This document shows, piece after piece, positions 8,399 to 16,843 of a stretch of 64,000 nucleotides of DNA (within the stretch, counting starts at the first letter, position 1; every line of letters starts with the position of its first letter). A program made the position numbers and the translations under genes. Origin of the DNA: CBDCFV01 sp965261795. Its GTDB lineage: Bacteria > Chloroflexota > Dehalococcoidia > Lucifugimonadales > UBA3495. Under the pieces are notes generated by a model. The model worked only from the letters and a program-made list of their open reading frames with translations, had not been told where the DNA came from and did not search any database. The stretch covers positions 2,542,001 through 2,606,000 of the forward strand of contig OZ253476.1 in assembly GCA_965261795.1 (NCBI GenBank). Reading direction: 5' to 3'.

Positions 8399-9983
8399 GC
8401 GATAATCCGGGCTCGAATTCGGGTAGACGGGAGGTTGGCGGGCGGTCTGCAGGCGCTTTTCGGGGCACCGATGGCGGCCTACAGTGGATGTGGCGAGCGA
8501 GATCGGCGGGACAGCATGCAGTAGGAGACCATTCCGGAGCGGGCTGGCGCGAGTTTGCGGGGACCTTCGGTTGTCCGGTGGTGGGTCAGTCGCCGACGGC
8601 GCCGTCAGGCTGGGAATGGAATGGCTCGCAGCCGGGCCAGGGCGCGGCTGAACTGGGTTTCCCAGGGCCAGCGCCGGGGGAGATGCAGAGTGAGGCGGCG
8701 CGCCGAGCGGGTGAGCCGCCCGGCGAGGGAGAAGAACCGCCGTCGCATGGTCTTGGTGGTTACCACCTGCTCTCCCAGGCCGAGCCGGGCCGTCCAGCGG
8801 GCCAGGTTGTGCGCCATCACCTGGACCGCCAGCCAGGCGGCGTTGGCGGCGAAGCGGCCCGAGGGGAGATGATTCAACCCTACGCCGTACTTGAGGTCTC
8901 GGATGGCGTTCTCGATCTCGGCGTGGCGGCGGTGGTTCGCCTCCAGTTCCAGGGTCTCCCCGTCCCGGTCGGTGATGAAGCCGTGATAGCTGTAGGTGGC
9001 GAAGAGGGCCAGCTGGGAACCGGGCGTGGGCCTCACCCGCCGGACGATGAGCCGCACCGGCGCGGCATCGGGCTCGCTCTGGAAGGGGATATAGGTGGTC
9101 TCCGCCACATCGGCGGCGCCGTCCATCCAGTAGGGAATCGGCGTCCAGGCATCTTCGGGTATGGCCTCGATGAGATTGTGCAGGCTTTTGTGCTGGCGGA
9201 TGGTGATGGAGAAGCGCACGTCCAGCTTGCGGCAGACGGAGACCACGGTGTGGGTATAGAAGCCGCTGTCGGCCCGCATGGTGAGCTGTCCCCTGGCCCC
9301 GGCGTAGCGCACCCGCCCCACCGTCTCCCGCAGGAAGTGGGCGGCGCCCCGGGCGGTGTTGGCCCGGCCCTCGCGCAGCCGGGCCATCAGCACGTCGCCG
9401 GTGCCGGCGGCGACGGCCAGCAGCGGGTGATAGCCCCGCTTGCCGGTGTAGCCGTGGTGGCGGGCACCCTCCTTGGCCAGGCCGTAGGTCTCGCAGATGG
9501 TGGAATCGAGGTCGATGGTCAGGGGCGCATCGCCGGGTCCCGCCCCAGCGGCCCAGGCCCGGGCCAGCAGCTCGCGGCTCACCCGGTCCAACTGGCGGAC
9601 ATGGCCCCACCGGAAGCTGCGCAAGAAGGTACCCAGCGTGGATGGCGCCTTGACCGTGCTGCCCAGGGCGCAGGCCGTCCCTCCGGTGCGCAACACGTCG
9701 GCGTCGTCGATACAGTCGCCGCCCGCCAGCGCCGAGGCCACCAGCGTCATCATCTTATCGCCGGTGTTGGCTCGGCCTGGGGCGCGGCCCAGGTCGAGGC
9801 GCCGGTCAACCAGTTGGGGCAGGCCGAGATGCTGGGCCAGGGTGGACGGCAGGAGCAGCCCGGCATTGGCCACCAGGCGGTGATCGTCGAAGGCGATGCG
9901 GATGCGGTCGGGGTGGTTGCGTGGTAGCATCTATTGGGTGCTCCTTTCTGGGGTCGGCCTTCTGTCTCGAAAACCATTATCCC
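8399..9983 (-). mobile_element. IS1380-family-like insertion sequence (ends tentative)
   Basis: The element carries one transposase gene and separates the two halves of a DUF805 gene. Suggested ends are GATAAT...TCGA at 8401-8416 and the inverted TCGA...ATTATC at 9967-9981. They are imperfect and no target duplication could be proven, so the boundaries may be off by up to about 80 bases on the left. The DNA between the left end and the transposase stop (about 200 bases) holds no other gene. The interior is visibly more GC-rich and rich in CGCC/GGCG than the flanks. Confidence 0.5.
8605..9930 (-). CDS. IS1380-family DDE transposase
   Basis: A 441-residue transposase that cuts and moves the surrounding element. 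It has the DDE arrangement of IS1380 proteins: first aspartate in LTIDLDSTICETYG, second in LTMRADSGFYTH, and the glutamate in RRHAEIENAIRDLKYG, followed by NHLPSGRFAANAAWLA. YTGKRGYHPLLA lies between the first two. The start ATG (9930) has AAAGGAG ten bases upstream. The frame is intact, so the element may still be active. A long ORF on the opposite strand across this gene is a shadow caused by high GC. Confidence 0.92.
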   Translation of the reverse strand: MLPRNHPDRIRIAFDDHRLVANAGLLLPSTLAQHLGLPQLVDRRLDLGRAPGRANTGDKMMTLVASALAGGDCIDDADVLRTGGTACALGSTVKAPSTLGTFLRSFRWGHVRQLDRVSRELLARAWAAGAGPGDAPLTIDLDSTICETYGLAKEGARHHGYTGKRGYHPLLAVAAGTGDVLMARLREGRANTARGAAHFLRETVGRVRYAGARGQLTMRADSGFYTHTVVSVCRKLDVRFSITIRQHKSLHNLIEAIPEDAWTPIPYWMDGAADVAETTYIPFQSEPDAAPVRLIVRRVRPTPGSQLALFATYSYHGFITDRDGETLELEANHRRHAEIENAIRDLKYGVGLNHLPSGRFAANAAWLAVQVMAHNLARWTARLGLGEQVVTTKTMRRRFFSLAGRLTRSARRLTLHLPRRWPWETQFSRALARLRAIPFPA

Positions 9984-9984
9984 A

Positions 9985-10381
9985 GAAGCACAGGAGTACT
10001 TTCTTGTCTCTTCAGGACCCTGCTACACGCCCTCCTTCGGTGGATTCGGGCTTATACTTGAAGGGCATCCTGCCCCTCGTAATTTTATTGTTCTCCTACG
10101 TGTGCATAGTATTCACAGTCCCCGAAGAAAACCTCGTACTCGTCGAACTGCCATACACAATACTGTTTACCTACTGCATCAACGCAGTATTTGCAAAACG
10201 GTTCCACGACCTTGGTCAATCCGGTTGGTGGCTCCTGTTCCCCATAGCCAGCTTCATATTCGTGCTGATCGCCCTCTTCAGACCCACCCAACCAATGCCC
10301 AACAAGTACGCGCCAGCCACCAACCTCTCATGGAACGACAACGACCCCTTCCCAAAACCTGAAGCGGAAGACACCACGTGA
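9985..10381 (+). pseudogene. 3' fragment of DUF805 membrane protein gene
   Basis: Continues the gene that begins at 8272. The frame encodes two or three hydrophobic helices (YLKGILPLVILLFSYVCIVF, LPYTILFTYCINAVF, WLLFPIASFIFVLIALF) and the DUF805 hallmark AKRFHDLGQSGWW, followed by a polar tail ending at 10381. It has no start signal of its own after the transposase start region, so it is probably not expressed as a functional protein. Confidence 0.7.
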
Positions 10382-10481
10382 ACGTCACCAATATCGGCAT
10401 TGGCATGCTCTTCAGATCCCTTGCCTTCCACATCGCAATAATCATCACCGGAGAAGTTAATAATAAGCTGGGGTTTTGTTT

Positions 10482-11231
10482 ATGGCGACCGCAAAGGTTA
10501 ATGAGGAGCTTATTCAACGGGTGGTGAACAGGCTGGTGGCGGAATACGCGCCGCAGCAGGTAATACTGTTTGGCTCCTACGCCTACGGGATGCCAGACGA
10601 GGACAGCGACATCGACCTGCTGATTGTCAAGGAAACGGAAGAGCCTTTCATGAAACGGGTGAGCGAGGCGCGCCGGGCAGCTGAAGGGACGCATACGGGA
10701 ATTCCTGTCGATTTCTTTGTATTGACTCCCGATGAAATGAACAGCCGACTTTGGAAGGGGGACCATTTCATCGAGGACATTGTGGAGAACGGACTGGCGC
10801 TGTACGGAGAGGCGTCGTGGAAGAAGGAAGGGGTATTGATGACGGGTGGAGAGTCCAGCTACCCAATGGACTGGCTAATAATTGCGGAGCGGGACTTGCA
10901 TCGGGTAGGCGTACTTTTGGCCTCTGAAGATTCGGAAGGAGCTGACTTCCATCTTCAGCAGGCCTTGGAAAAGGCCCTGAAAGCCTTTCTGATTTATAGC
11001 GGTTGGCGGTTGCAACGGACTCATAACCTGGTATCGCTGCTGGATTTTGCTCTGGCTTATGATCCCGGCTTGGAGGAATTCCGCCCTCTTTGCAAGGAGG
11101 TCAGCGAATACTACTTCGCGGAGCGCTATCCAGGCATCGGCCACGCAGGGCCTGGGATGGTCGAGGTCAGGGATAATCTTGCTAAAGCCCGGGAAATTGT
11201 GGTGAAGATACGGGCTGATATCACCGGATAA
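10482..11231 (+). CDS. Fused minimal nucleotidyltransferase (MNT) - HEPN protein
   Basis: A 249-residue protein that joins two normally separate partners. Residues about 1-105 are a minimal nucleotidyltransferase with GSYAYG (30-35) and SDIDLLIV (43-50), followed by the third aspartate in IPVDFFVL. Residues about 120-249 are a HEPN domain with RLQRTH (R-x4-H ribonuclease-type motif) and a conserved EYYFAERYPG end. In two-gene MNT/HEPN toxin-antitoxin systems the nucleotidyltransferase modifies the HEPN RNase to silence it; fusion would lock toxin and antitoxin in cis. It could instead be a kanamycin-nucleotidyltransferase-like protein with an inert HEPN. The ATG at 10482 is used; TTG 10476 is an alternative. 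Confidence 0.85.
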   Translation: MATAKVNEELIQRVVNRLVAEYAPQQVILFGSYAYGMPDEDSDIDLLIVKETEEPFMKRVSEARRAAEGTHTGIPVDFFVLTPDEMNSRLWKGDHFIEDIVENGLALYGEASWKKEGVLMTGGESSYPMDWLIIAERDLHRVGVLLASEDSEGADFHLQQALEKALKAFLIYSGWRLQRTHNLVSLLDFALAYDPGLEEFRPLCKEVSEYYFAERYPGIGHAGPGMVEVRDNLAKAREIVVKIRADITG

Positions 11232-11232
11232 G

Positions 11233-12126
11233 CTACTTGCGTTTCTGGTCCTGCATACCACCCTTCTTCTCCAATCGTCTGCCGTGGAACAAGTACTGCT
11301 GGGCGTAGCCACCGTAACGTCCGAAGTGCTCCATTGCCCATTCCAGCATTACCCGGTCCGGCGGCGCCTTCTGGCCGGGAAAGTACCACTCCGCTAGGGC
11401 GCGACGGACCCAGACGTCGATGGGAAAGGCCTCCAGCTTCTCCAGAGAGAACACGGCGATGCAGTCGGCTATCTTTGAGCCGATGCCCCGCCGCTCCATC
11501 AGCACGGCCTTGGCTTCGAGATATGGCATTTCGATCAGGGCGTCCAAGTCCAATCGGCCCTCCAATACAGCCACTGACGCCAAGTGGACGTAGGGCGCAC
11601 GGAAGCCCAGGCCGAGCCGCCTCAGTTCCATTTCGCCCGCCTCCACCAAGTCCGCAGGCTGGGGGAAGGTGTAGCGGGTACAGCCGTTCAGGCTGACGGG
11701 CGATCCGAACGCCTCCGAAATGGTCTCCATCATGTGATGGATACGCTGGATGTTGTTGTTGGCGGAGCAGATGAACGCCACCAAGCACTCCCAGGGTTCG
11801 GTGCGCAATACCCTCAGGCCAGGGTAACGCTCCACCATTTCCGCCACCCTTGGGTCGCGGTTGATGTCGGCGTAAATGGCTTCAATGTCGTCGTCTAGCC
11901 GGAAGTAACTTGCCAGTCGGGTCGCCATGTCCGCTGCCGGAGAGGGCGCGCATTGGAACTCCACGACCTCATTAGTCTGCCGGATGCGAACCAAGTCACC
12001 CCGGATAACGCCGGTGTACCAGCCGTCGTCGCCGGCCTTGGGGTAGGCCCAGCGGTGCGCCTGGCCGCTTTCCAGGCTGGCGACTAAGTCAAAGGGCTGG
12101 TCAACGGCCAGTCGCGAAGTCGTCAT
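11233..12126 (-). CDS. 8-oxoguanine DNA glycosylase (OGG1-type), copy with intact catalytic lysine
   Basis: A 297-residue HhH-GPD base-excision glycosylase/AP lyase like OGG1 and archaeal/bacterial OGG. The N-terminal OGG domain (about 1-95) is followed by the helical core with EPWECLVAFICSANNNI. The helix-hairpin-helix reads RRGIGSKIADCIAVFSLEKL and is followed by FPIDVW. The Lys in GSK matches the catalytic lysine of hOGG1 (K249) and the Asp in PID its catalytic aspartate (D268). The start is the ATG at 12126, which overlaps the end of its paralog by 26 bases; the frame runs further upstream but only inside the paralog. It ends one base before the MNT-HEPN gene (convergent). Confidence 0.9.
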   Translation of the reverse strand: MTTSRLAVDQPFDLVASLESGQAHRWAYPKAGDDGWYTGVIRGDLVRIRQTNEVVEFQCAPSPAADMATRLASYFRLDDDIEAIYADINRDPRVAEMVERYPGLRVLRTEPWECLVAFICSANNNIQRIHHMMETISEAFGSPVSLNGCTRYTFPQPADLVEAGEMELRRLGLGFRAPYVHLASVAVLEGRLDLDALIEMPYLEAKAVLMERRGIGSKIADCIAVFSLEKLEAFPIDVWVRRALAEWYFPGQKAPPDRVMLEWAMEHFGRYGGYAQQYLFHGRRLEKKGGMQDQKRK

Positions 12127-13039
12127 CTTCCTCTTCGTCCCAGTCCCAATCCCAGCGTCGGCTCCAGTGGTACAGGTATAAACTGGCATAGCCGGTGTGG
12201 GGGCCGTAGCGGCCCTTGGCCCACTCCATAGACTTGCGGCTGGTAGGCATTTGCTGCTCTGGAAAATACAATTGGACCAAGGCCAGTTCCACCCATCTAT
12301 CGACAGGAAAGGAGTCCAATTTTTCCAAGGAAAACAAGGCAATGCAGTGGGCAGTCCTCGATCCGATACCCCGATGCTTCCGCAGTGCTTTGATGGCGTC
12401 GGGGCCAGGTATTGATCGTAGTGCTTCCAAGTCCAGGCTGCCGTCGCGCACCGCCTCGGCAATCCGGTGGATGTTATGGGCACGAGTCGATAATCCCAGT
12501 TTCAATTCCCGCAGCTTCTCCTCGCCCGCCAGCACCAATCCTTTGGGGCTGGGGAAGGTGTATCGCTGGCAGCCGTTCAAGGCAATCTTCGACCCGAACG
12601 CCTCCGACATATCCTCAACGTTTCGTTGAGTGCCTTCCACGCTGTTGCTGGCCGAGCAGATGTAAGACACCAAGCACTCCCAAGGCTCTTGACGCAGTAA
12701 CCGCAAGCCCCGGTATTTCCTCACGATTGCCGCCATCTTTTCGTCGTTGCGCGTGATGTCGGCGTAAATCGCCTCGATATCGTCGTCCAGCCGGAAGTAA
12801 CTTGCCAGTCGGGTCGCCATGTCCGCTGCCGGAGAGGGCGCGCATTGGAACTCCACGACCTCATCAGTCTGCCGGATGCGAACCAAGTCACCTCGGATGA
12901 CGCCGGTGTACCAGCCGTCGTCGCCGGCCTTCGGGTAGGCCCAGCGGTGCGCTTGCCCACTTTCCAGGCTGGCGGCTAAGTTGAAAGGCTGGTCAACGGC
13001 CAGTCGCACGGCTGCTTCCAGCGGGGCCGCTGACGCCAA
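12101..13039 (-). CDS. OGG1-type DNA glycosylase paralog with catalytic Lys replaced by Arg
   Basis: A 312-residue paralog of the following gene. The first 85 or so residues are nearly identical to its neighbour, while the catalytic core has diverged (EPWECLVSYICSASNSV, HRGIGSRTAHCIALFSLEKL, FPVDRW). The hairpin lysine needed for base excision in OGG1 is Arg here (GSR), while the aspartate of the PVD motif is kept. It may be a lesion reader without lyase activity, or have a changed reaction. The C-terminus is unusually acidic and Trp-rich (WDWDWDEEEDDDFATGR). The start is a TTG (13039), or GTG at 13009; both overlap the end of the helicase gene. Confidence 0.87.
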   Translation of the reverse strand: MASAAPLEAAVRLAVDQPFNLAASLESGQAHRWAYPKAGDDGWYTGVIRGDLVRIRQTDEVVEFQCAPSPAADMATRLASYFRLDDDIEAIYADITRNDEKMAAIVRKYRGLRLLRQEPWECLVSYICSASNSVEGTQRNVEDMSEAFGSKIALNGCQRYTFPSPKGLVLAGEEKLRELKLGLSTRAHNIHRIAEAVRDGSLDLEALRSIPGPDAIKALRKHRGIGSRTAHCIALFSLEKLDSFPVDRWVELALVQLYFPEQQMPTSRKSMEWAKGRYGPHTGYASLYLYHWSRRWDWDWDEEEDDDFATGR

Positions 13040-15842
13040 TCCAATTGGAAGTCAGCATCCCGACAGTCGCCAGGTTGCACGGTTGAAGTGTACAGGGCGG
13101 GATGGACTGGAGGAAAGACTTGCCGTAGGACCTACCGGTGATCCTCTTGTCCAGCACCACGATTACGCCCCGGTCCTCCTTGCTGCGAATCAACCTGCCG
13201 ATGCCTTGGCGGAATCGGAGGACCGCTTGGGGAATGGAGTATTCAGTAAACGGCTCCCGATATTGGTCCGAACGGGCCTTGACAATGGGGTCAGTCGGCA
13301 CCTGAAAGGGCAGCCGGGTCAAGACCAGTGCCTTCAACACCCCACTAGGCAAATCGACGCCTTCCCAGAAACTACTGGTCCCCAGCAGAAGGCTCTTCGG
13401 GTTTTCCCTGAACCTTGACATAAGCTGTGGAGCGGAACCGTCAATGCCTTGGGCAAACACCTCCACGCCGTGCCCTTGCAGGGGAGTCCGCACACGCTGG
13501 CTGACGCCGCGGAGGGCCGAGTAGGATGTAAACAGGGCCATGGTGTGCCCGCCCAAGGAGCCGGCCAGATCAACCAATACCTTGGACACCGCTTGCAGGT
13601 ATCCGTCGGCGTTGGGCTGCGGCATGTCCTCCGGTATCAGCAACAGGGCGGCCTTCCGGTAGTCGAAGGGCGTTCCCACTTGGAGTTCTTCGCTGTCTTC
13701 CGGGACTCCGGTCCGCCGCCGGAAGTGGCCGAAAGTCCCGTCGGTGCTCAAGGTGGCGCTGGTCAACACCACGCTCTCTTTCCGGTTGAATAACTGCTCC
13801 TGCAGAGTGGCTGCAACGTCGAGCGGAGCCGAATGGAAGCTGGTTTCTCCCCTTCCTTGATTCCGAGCGATCCACAGCACACTGTCTTCGGTCTGAGGGG
13901 TCAACACCGCTCCGAGATTTATTCTGAGTTTCTCCAGGTTGTCCTGTATACCGGCCGCTTCGCTGGTGATGGTCGCTTGGTCGCTGGCGCCCGGTAGCTC
14001 GGTCGTGTCCAGGAACCGGTGCAGCCGTGAGACAGCTTGAGTCGCCTGTTGCAAGCCCAGGTCCTGATTCTCCCAAGCAAGGGACATCTCGTCCCATCCG
14101 CGCTGGGAGCGGAGGTCAGCGGTTAACAACAACTGCGATTGGCCATCGCCGGATTGGCTTTCCAGGAGCCTCTCCGCCGCAGCCCACACGCGTGTCCACA
14201 GTTCCTTCAGGTGCGGCGGCTTGGACTCTACATCGGCGACCACGCGCTCTCCCTCTTGCCTGACTGCCGCGGACACTTCCCCCCCTCGAAGGGTCAGCCG
14301 GAGTGCCGCCGACAAGCGGCCTTGGTTTTCCAATGGCTGTTCCAAGCTGTCAGCCGAGACCTGGAAGCCAAGTTGAGAAGTAGCCTCATCCTCCAAGCTG
14401 TGCGCTTCGTCGATTATCAAGTATTGATAGTCGGGGATGAGGTTGCCCCCCATTACCATATCGGAGAGAAGAAGGGCGTGGTTCACCACGATGATATGCG
14501 CTTGCTCCGCTCTTTCGTGGGCGCTGCGCATGAAGCAGGGGCTACCGTCACGCATCCCGGGGCACCATCCCTTTTCCCCGGCGGAAACTCTATTCCAAGT
14601 AAAAGCGTCCCTCCCGGACAGGTTTATCTCGCTGCGGTCGCCGGTCACCGTGCCCTGGAGCCACACCGCGGTTTTGCCAAGCAGACGCGCATCATCTACG
14701 CTAACGTTGTCGCTTCGGGCCAGTTGGTTCCAACGCCGCAGGCACAGGTAATTGCTCTTGCCTTTGAGCGACGCGGCCTGCACCACGCCTTTTTCAACCA
14801 GTCCGGACCCTTCCAGGACCCCTATCAAAGCGGGTATGTCCTTGCGGAGCAGTTGCTCCTGAAGGTTGATGGTCTTGGTGGAGACCACCACCCGGCCGCC
14901 GCGGGCAACGGCAAAGAGGACGGCGGGGAGTAAATAGGCCATCGACTTGCCAACGCCGGTAGCGCCTTCCACCACCAAGTGGCGCGATTGATAGATGGCC
15001 TTGGCCACGCTGGAGAGCATTTCATCCTGTTCGGGGCGGTGTTCAAAGCCGGAAAAGGCTTGGGCAAAGGGTCCCTTGGCGCCCAGAAGGTCGACTATAT
15101 TGTTCTCGTCGAGCGTGCCAAGGCTGCTGTCCATCCGACGCTTTTCAGGCCGGGACAAACGTTTGGAAATCGTCTCCAAGTCCAAGCCGGTCAGCCCAAC
15201 GGCCGATGGCGCTACCGCTGCGCTTGTCTCGTTTTCCAGCCCGTTCAACAAGGGAGCAATCGCCCACCGGCTGCGAGTCGCTAAGCCCATCATGTAGGTG
15301 ATCAACCCTGGGTCAAGCTCCGCAGCCCTCCGCAACAACGCCACGAATACTCCATGTGTCGCTCGGGCGTCGTCCAAGGCGCGGTGGGCATTGATATGGG
15401 ACACCTTCAGGTGCGAGGTAAGGTTGCTCAAGGAGTATTGCATGTGGTTGGGAAGGAACATGGAGGCGAGGTCCCAAGTATCGTAGGGGACGTTGTTCAA
15501 GACCAGTCCGTGGGCGGCCAGGAACTTCAAGTCAAAGTTCACGTTGTGGCCCACCACGGGGTACTGCTCCACGAACTGCTCCAGATCGTCGGAGATAGTG
15601 CTGAAAAAGGGCGCGCGCGCCACTTGGTTGGGGGAAATTCCAGTTAAACGCTGGATGAAGTCGGGGATGGTACGGCCAGGGTTAACGAAGGTTTGAAAGG
15701 TGTCTATAACCTGGTCTCCCTGGAACTTGACCGCGCCCACCTCGATGATGGTGTCGCGGTTTTCGTCCAGCCCGGTGGTTTCCAGGTCCAGCGCAACGCA
15801 GACCTGATCAAAGGCAGGTGCGGTCGGAGATAGTAAAGACAT
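12993..15842 (-). CDS. dinG: DnaQ-like exonuclease fused to DinG-family helicase
   Basis: A 949-residue two-domain protein of the firmicute/Chloroflexi DinG type. Residues about 12-180 are a DEDD 3'-5' exonuclease (ALDLETTGLDENRD, GHNVNFDLKFL, HRALDDARATHG). The rest is an XPD/DinG superfamily 2 helicase with Walker A GATGVGKSMAYLLP, Walker B IDEAHSLED, GTSSFWEGVDLP and motif VI QGIGRLIRSKEDRG. The iron-sulfur region keeps three cysteines that I can see (YLC, GWCPG, SPCF), so a complete four-cysteine cluster is doubtful. The last 25-30 residues go beyond the usual helicase end and overlap the glycosylase start. Role: processing of DNA repair or replication intermediates. Confidence 0.92.
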   Translation of the reverse strand: MSLLSPTAPAFDQVCVALDLETTGLDENRDTIIEVGAVKFQGDQVIDTFQTFVNPGRTIPDFIQRLTGISPNQVARAPFFSTISDDLEQFVEQYPVVGHNVNFDLKFLAAHGLVLNNVPYDTWDLASMFLPNHMQYSLSNLTSHLKVSHINAHRALDDARATHGVFVALLRRAAELDPGLITYMMGLATRSRWAIAPLLNGLENETSAAVAPSAVGLTGLDLETISKRLSRPEKRRMDSSLGTLDENNIVDLLGAKGPFAQAFSGFEHRPEQDEMLSSVAKAIYQSRHLVVEGATGVGKSMAYLLPAVLFAVARGGRVVVSTKTINLQEQLLRKDIPALIGVLEGSGLVEKGVVQAASLKGKSNYLCLRRWNQLARSDNVSVDDARLLGKTAVWLQGTVTGDRSEINLSGRDAFTWNRVSAGEKGWCPGMRDGSPCFMRSAHERAEQAHIIVVNHALLLSDMVMGGNLIPDYQYLIIDEAHSLEDEATSQLGFQVSADSLEQPLENQGRLSAALRLTLRGGEVSAAVRQEGERVVADVESKPPHLKELWTRVWAAAERLLESQSGDGQSQLLLTADLRSQRGWDEMSLAWENQDLGLQQATQAVSRLHRFLDTTELPGASDQATITSEAAGIQDNLEKLRINLGAVLTPQTEDSVLWIARNQGRGETSFHSAPLDVAATLQEQLFNRKESVVLTSATLSTDGTFGHFRRRTGVPEDSEELQVGTPFDYRKAALLLIPEDMPQPNADGYLQAVSKVLVDLAGSLGGHTMALFTSYSALRGVSQRVRTPLQGHGVEVFAQGIDGSAPQLMSRFRENPKSLLLGTSSFWEGVDLPSGVLKALVLTRLPFQVPTDPIVKARSDQYREPFTEYSIPQAVLRFRQGIGRLIRSKEDRGVIVVLDKRITGRSYGKSFLQSIPPCTLQPCNLATVGMLTSNWIGVSGPAGSSRATGR

Positions 15843-15977
15843 ACTTGTTGGTCCTGCTGGCTCTCTTTTCTATGTGGGGTGCGTAAGCCTTAAAGTCAGC
15901 CTCTCGCACCATTTAAGGGCGCCACCCTCACTTAAACCTTTCGTGCTGACCGGGAAGGTTTTATCCGCCGCTACCCA

Positions 15978-16673
15978 CTAAGCCGTGTAGGGCCGAAGAT
16001 CTCCGGATCGAAGTCCCACAGCAGGGTAAAAAGCCCCCAAGCGAAGGGCGGCCAAGAATTCCGATTCGTTGTTTATCTCATCTCGAAACGCGGTTACAAA
16101 ACGCCCCAGCCCTTGGACGGAATGAGCGTCGCTGCCACCAGTAACCGGCAATTTCAGGGCGCTGGCTACTTTCATGGCGAAACCATTTTCGTCGTCCGCC
16201 GTCCCCCCGTTAGCGACCTCCACCGCGTCAACCAACTTGAACAACGGGTGGTCCAAAGCGTCCTCCGGTTTCTTCGGCAAGTCGCCTAGGACCGACTCAT
16301 ATATCAAGGGCCGCCGAATCCTGGGGCGGCTGAGAACTGCCCTGAAGGGGTGGGCTGTGATTACGAATCCTCCCACCGCCTTGGAAGCTTGCCGCAGCAC
16401 TTCAGCTTTGTGAAAGCCGGCTTGGTATTGGTCCATCCCGAAGGCCAGCATGTGGCCCATATCGGTCTCCACTTCCATTGCCCGCACCAGCACCACGTTG
16501 TGGCGGCTGGCAAACCGCTCGAACTCGTGCCGGTCCCACGGTCCGCTGTGTTCGGTAAGGCACAGACCCCGTAAGCCCAGCCGGTCCGCTTCCAGGATAA
16601 GGTCTTCCGGTGAAAGGTTGCTGTCGCTGCTGCCCTTGGTGGTATGGATGTGGAGGTCGAATAATCGAGCCAT
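15978..16673 (-). CDS. PHP-domain metal-dependent phosphoesterase
   Basis: A 231-residue PHP protein. The metal-binding motifs are in order: DLHIHTTKGSSDS near the N-terminus, TEHSG (about 40-44), a glutamate in MEVETD, TAHPFR (about 106-111) and GGSDAH near residue 190. PHP proteins hydrolyse phosphoester bonds; members include histidinol phosphatase and polymerase-associated nucleases. The substrate here is not evident. It lies downstream of the thioesterase on the same strand after a 170-base gap containing a short tandem repeat. Confidence 0.87.
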   Translation of the reverse strand: MARLFDLHIHTTKGSSDSNLSPEDLILEADRLGLRGLCLTEHSGPWDRHEFERFASRHNVVLVRAMEVETDMGHMLAFGMDQYQAGFHKAEVLRQASKAVGGFVITAHPFRAVLSRPRIRRPLIYESVLGDLPKKPEDALDHPLFKLVDAVEVANGGTADDENGFAMKVASALKLPVTGGSDAHSVQGLGRFVTAFRDEINNESEFLAALRLGAFYPAVGLRSGDLRPYTA

Positions 16674-16843
16674 GTAGATGCTAACCGTTGTCCTTGAGGC
16701 GTTAGTAGGGCTTGGCGAATCGGATGGCCGATGAGTGCCCAGCCAACTGCGCGCTTAGTCTATCTGCGATGACGGTAATCGTCAATGGCCGCGTGTCGCT
16801 AATCGTGAATGGCCGCGTGTCGCTGGAATCAGCAGGGCAAGAA
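16674..16843. repeat. Short intergenic region with 24-bp direct repeat
   Basis: Two adjacent copies of a 24-base unit (AATCGTSAATGGCCGCGTGT followed by CGCT) lie at about 16778-16825, differing at one base. No gene is seen in the gap, and the frames running through it belong to shadows. Confidence 0.5.

Noticed and set aside
8488..9927. 479-codon plus-strand ORF (and a 432-codon minus-strand ORF at 8312-9610) overlapping the transposase
   Set aside because: They are GC-rich shadows. The transposase frame with DDE motifs explains the region.
12127..12483. Long N-terminal extension of the second glycosylase
   Set aside because: The extra codons are an out-of-frame reading of the upstream paralog. 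The ATG at 12126 begins the conserved domain.
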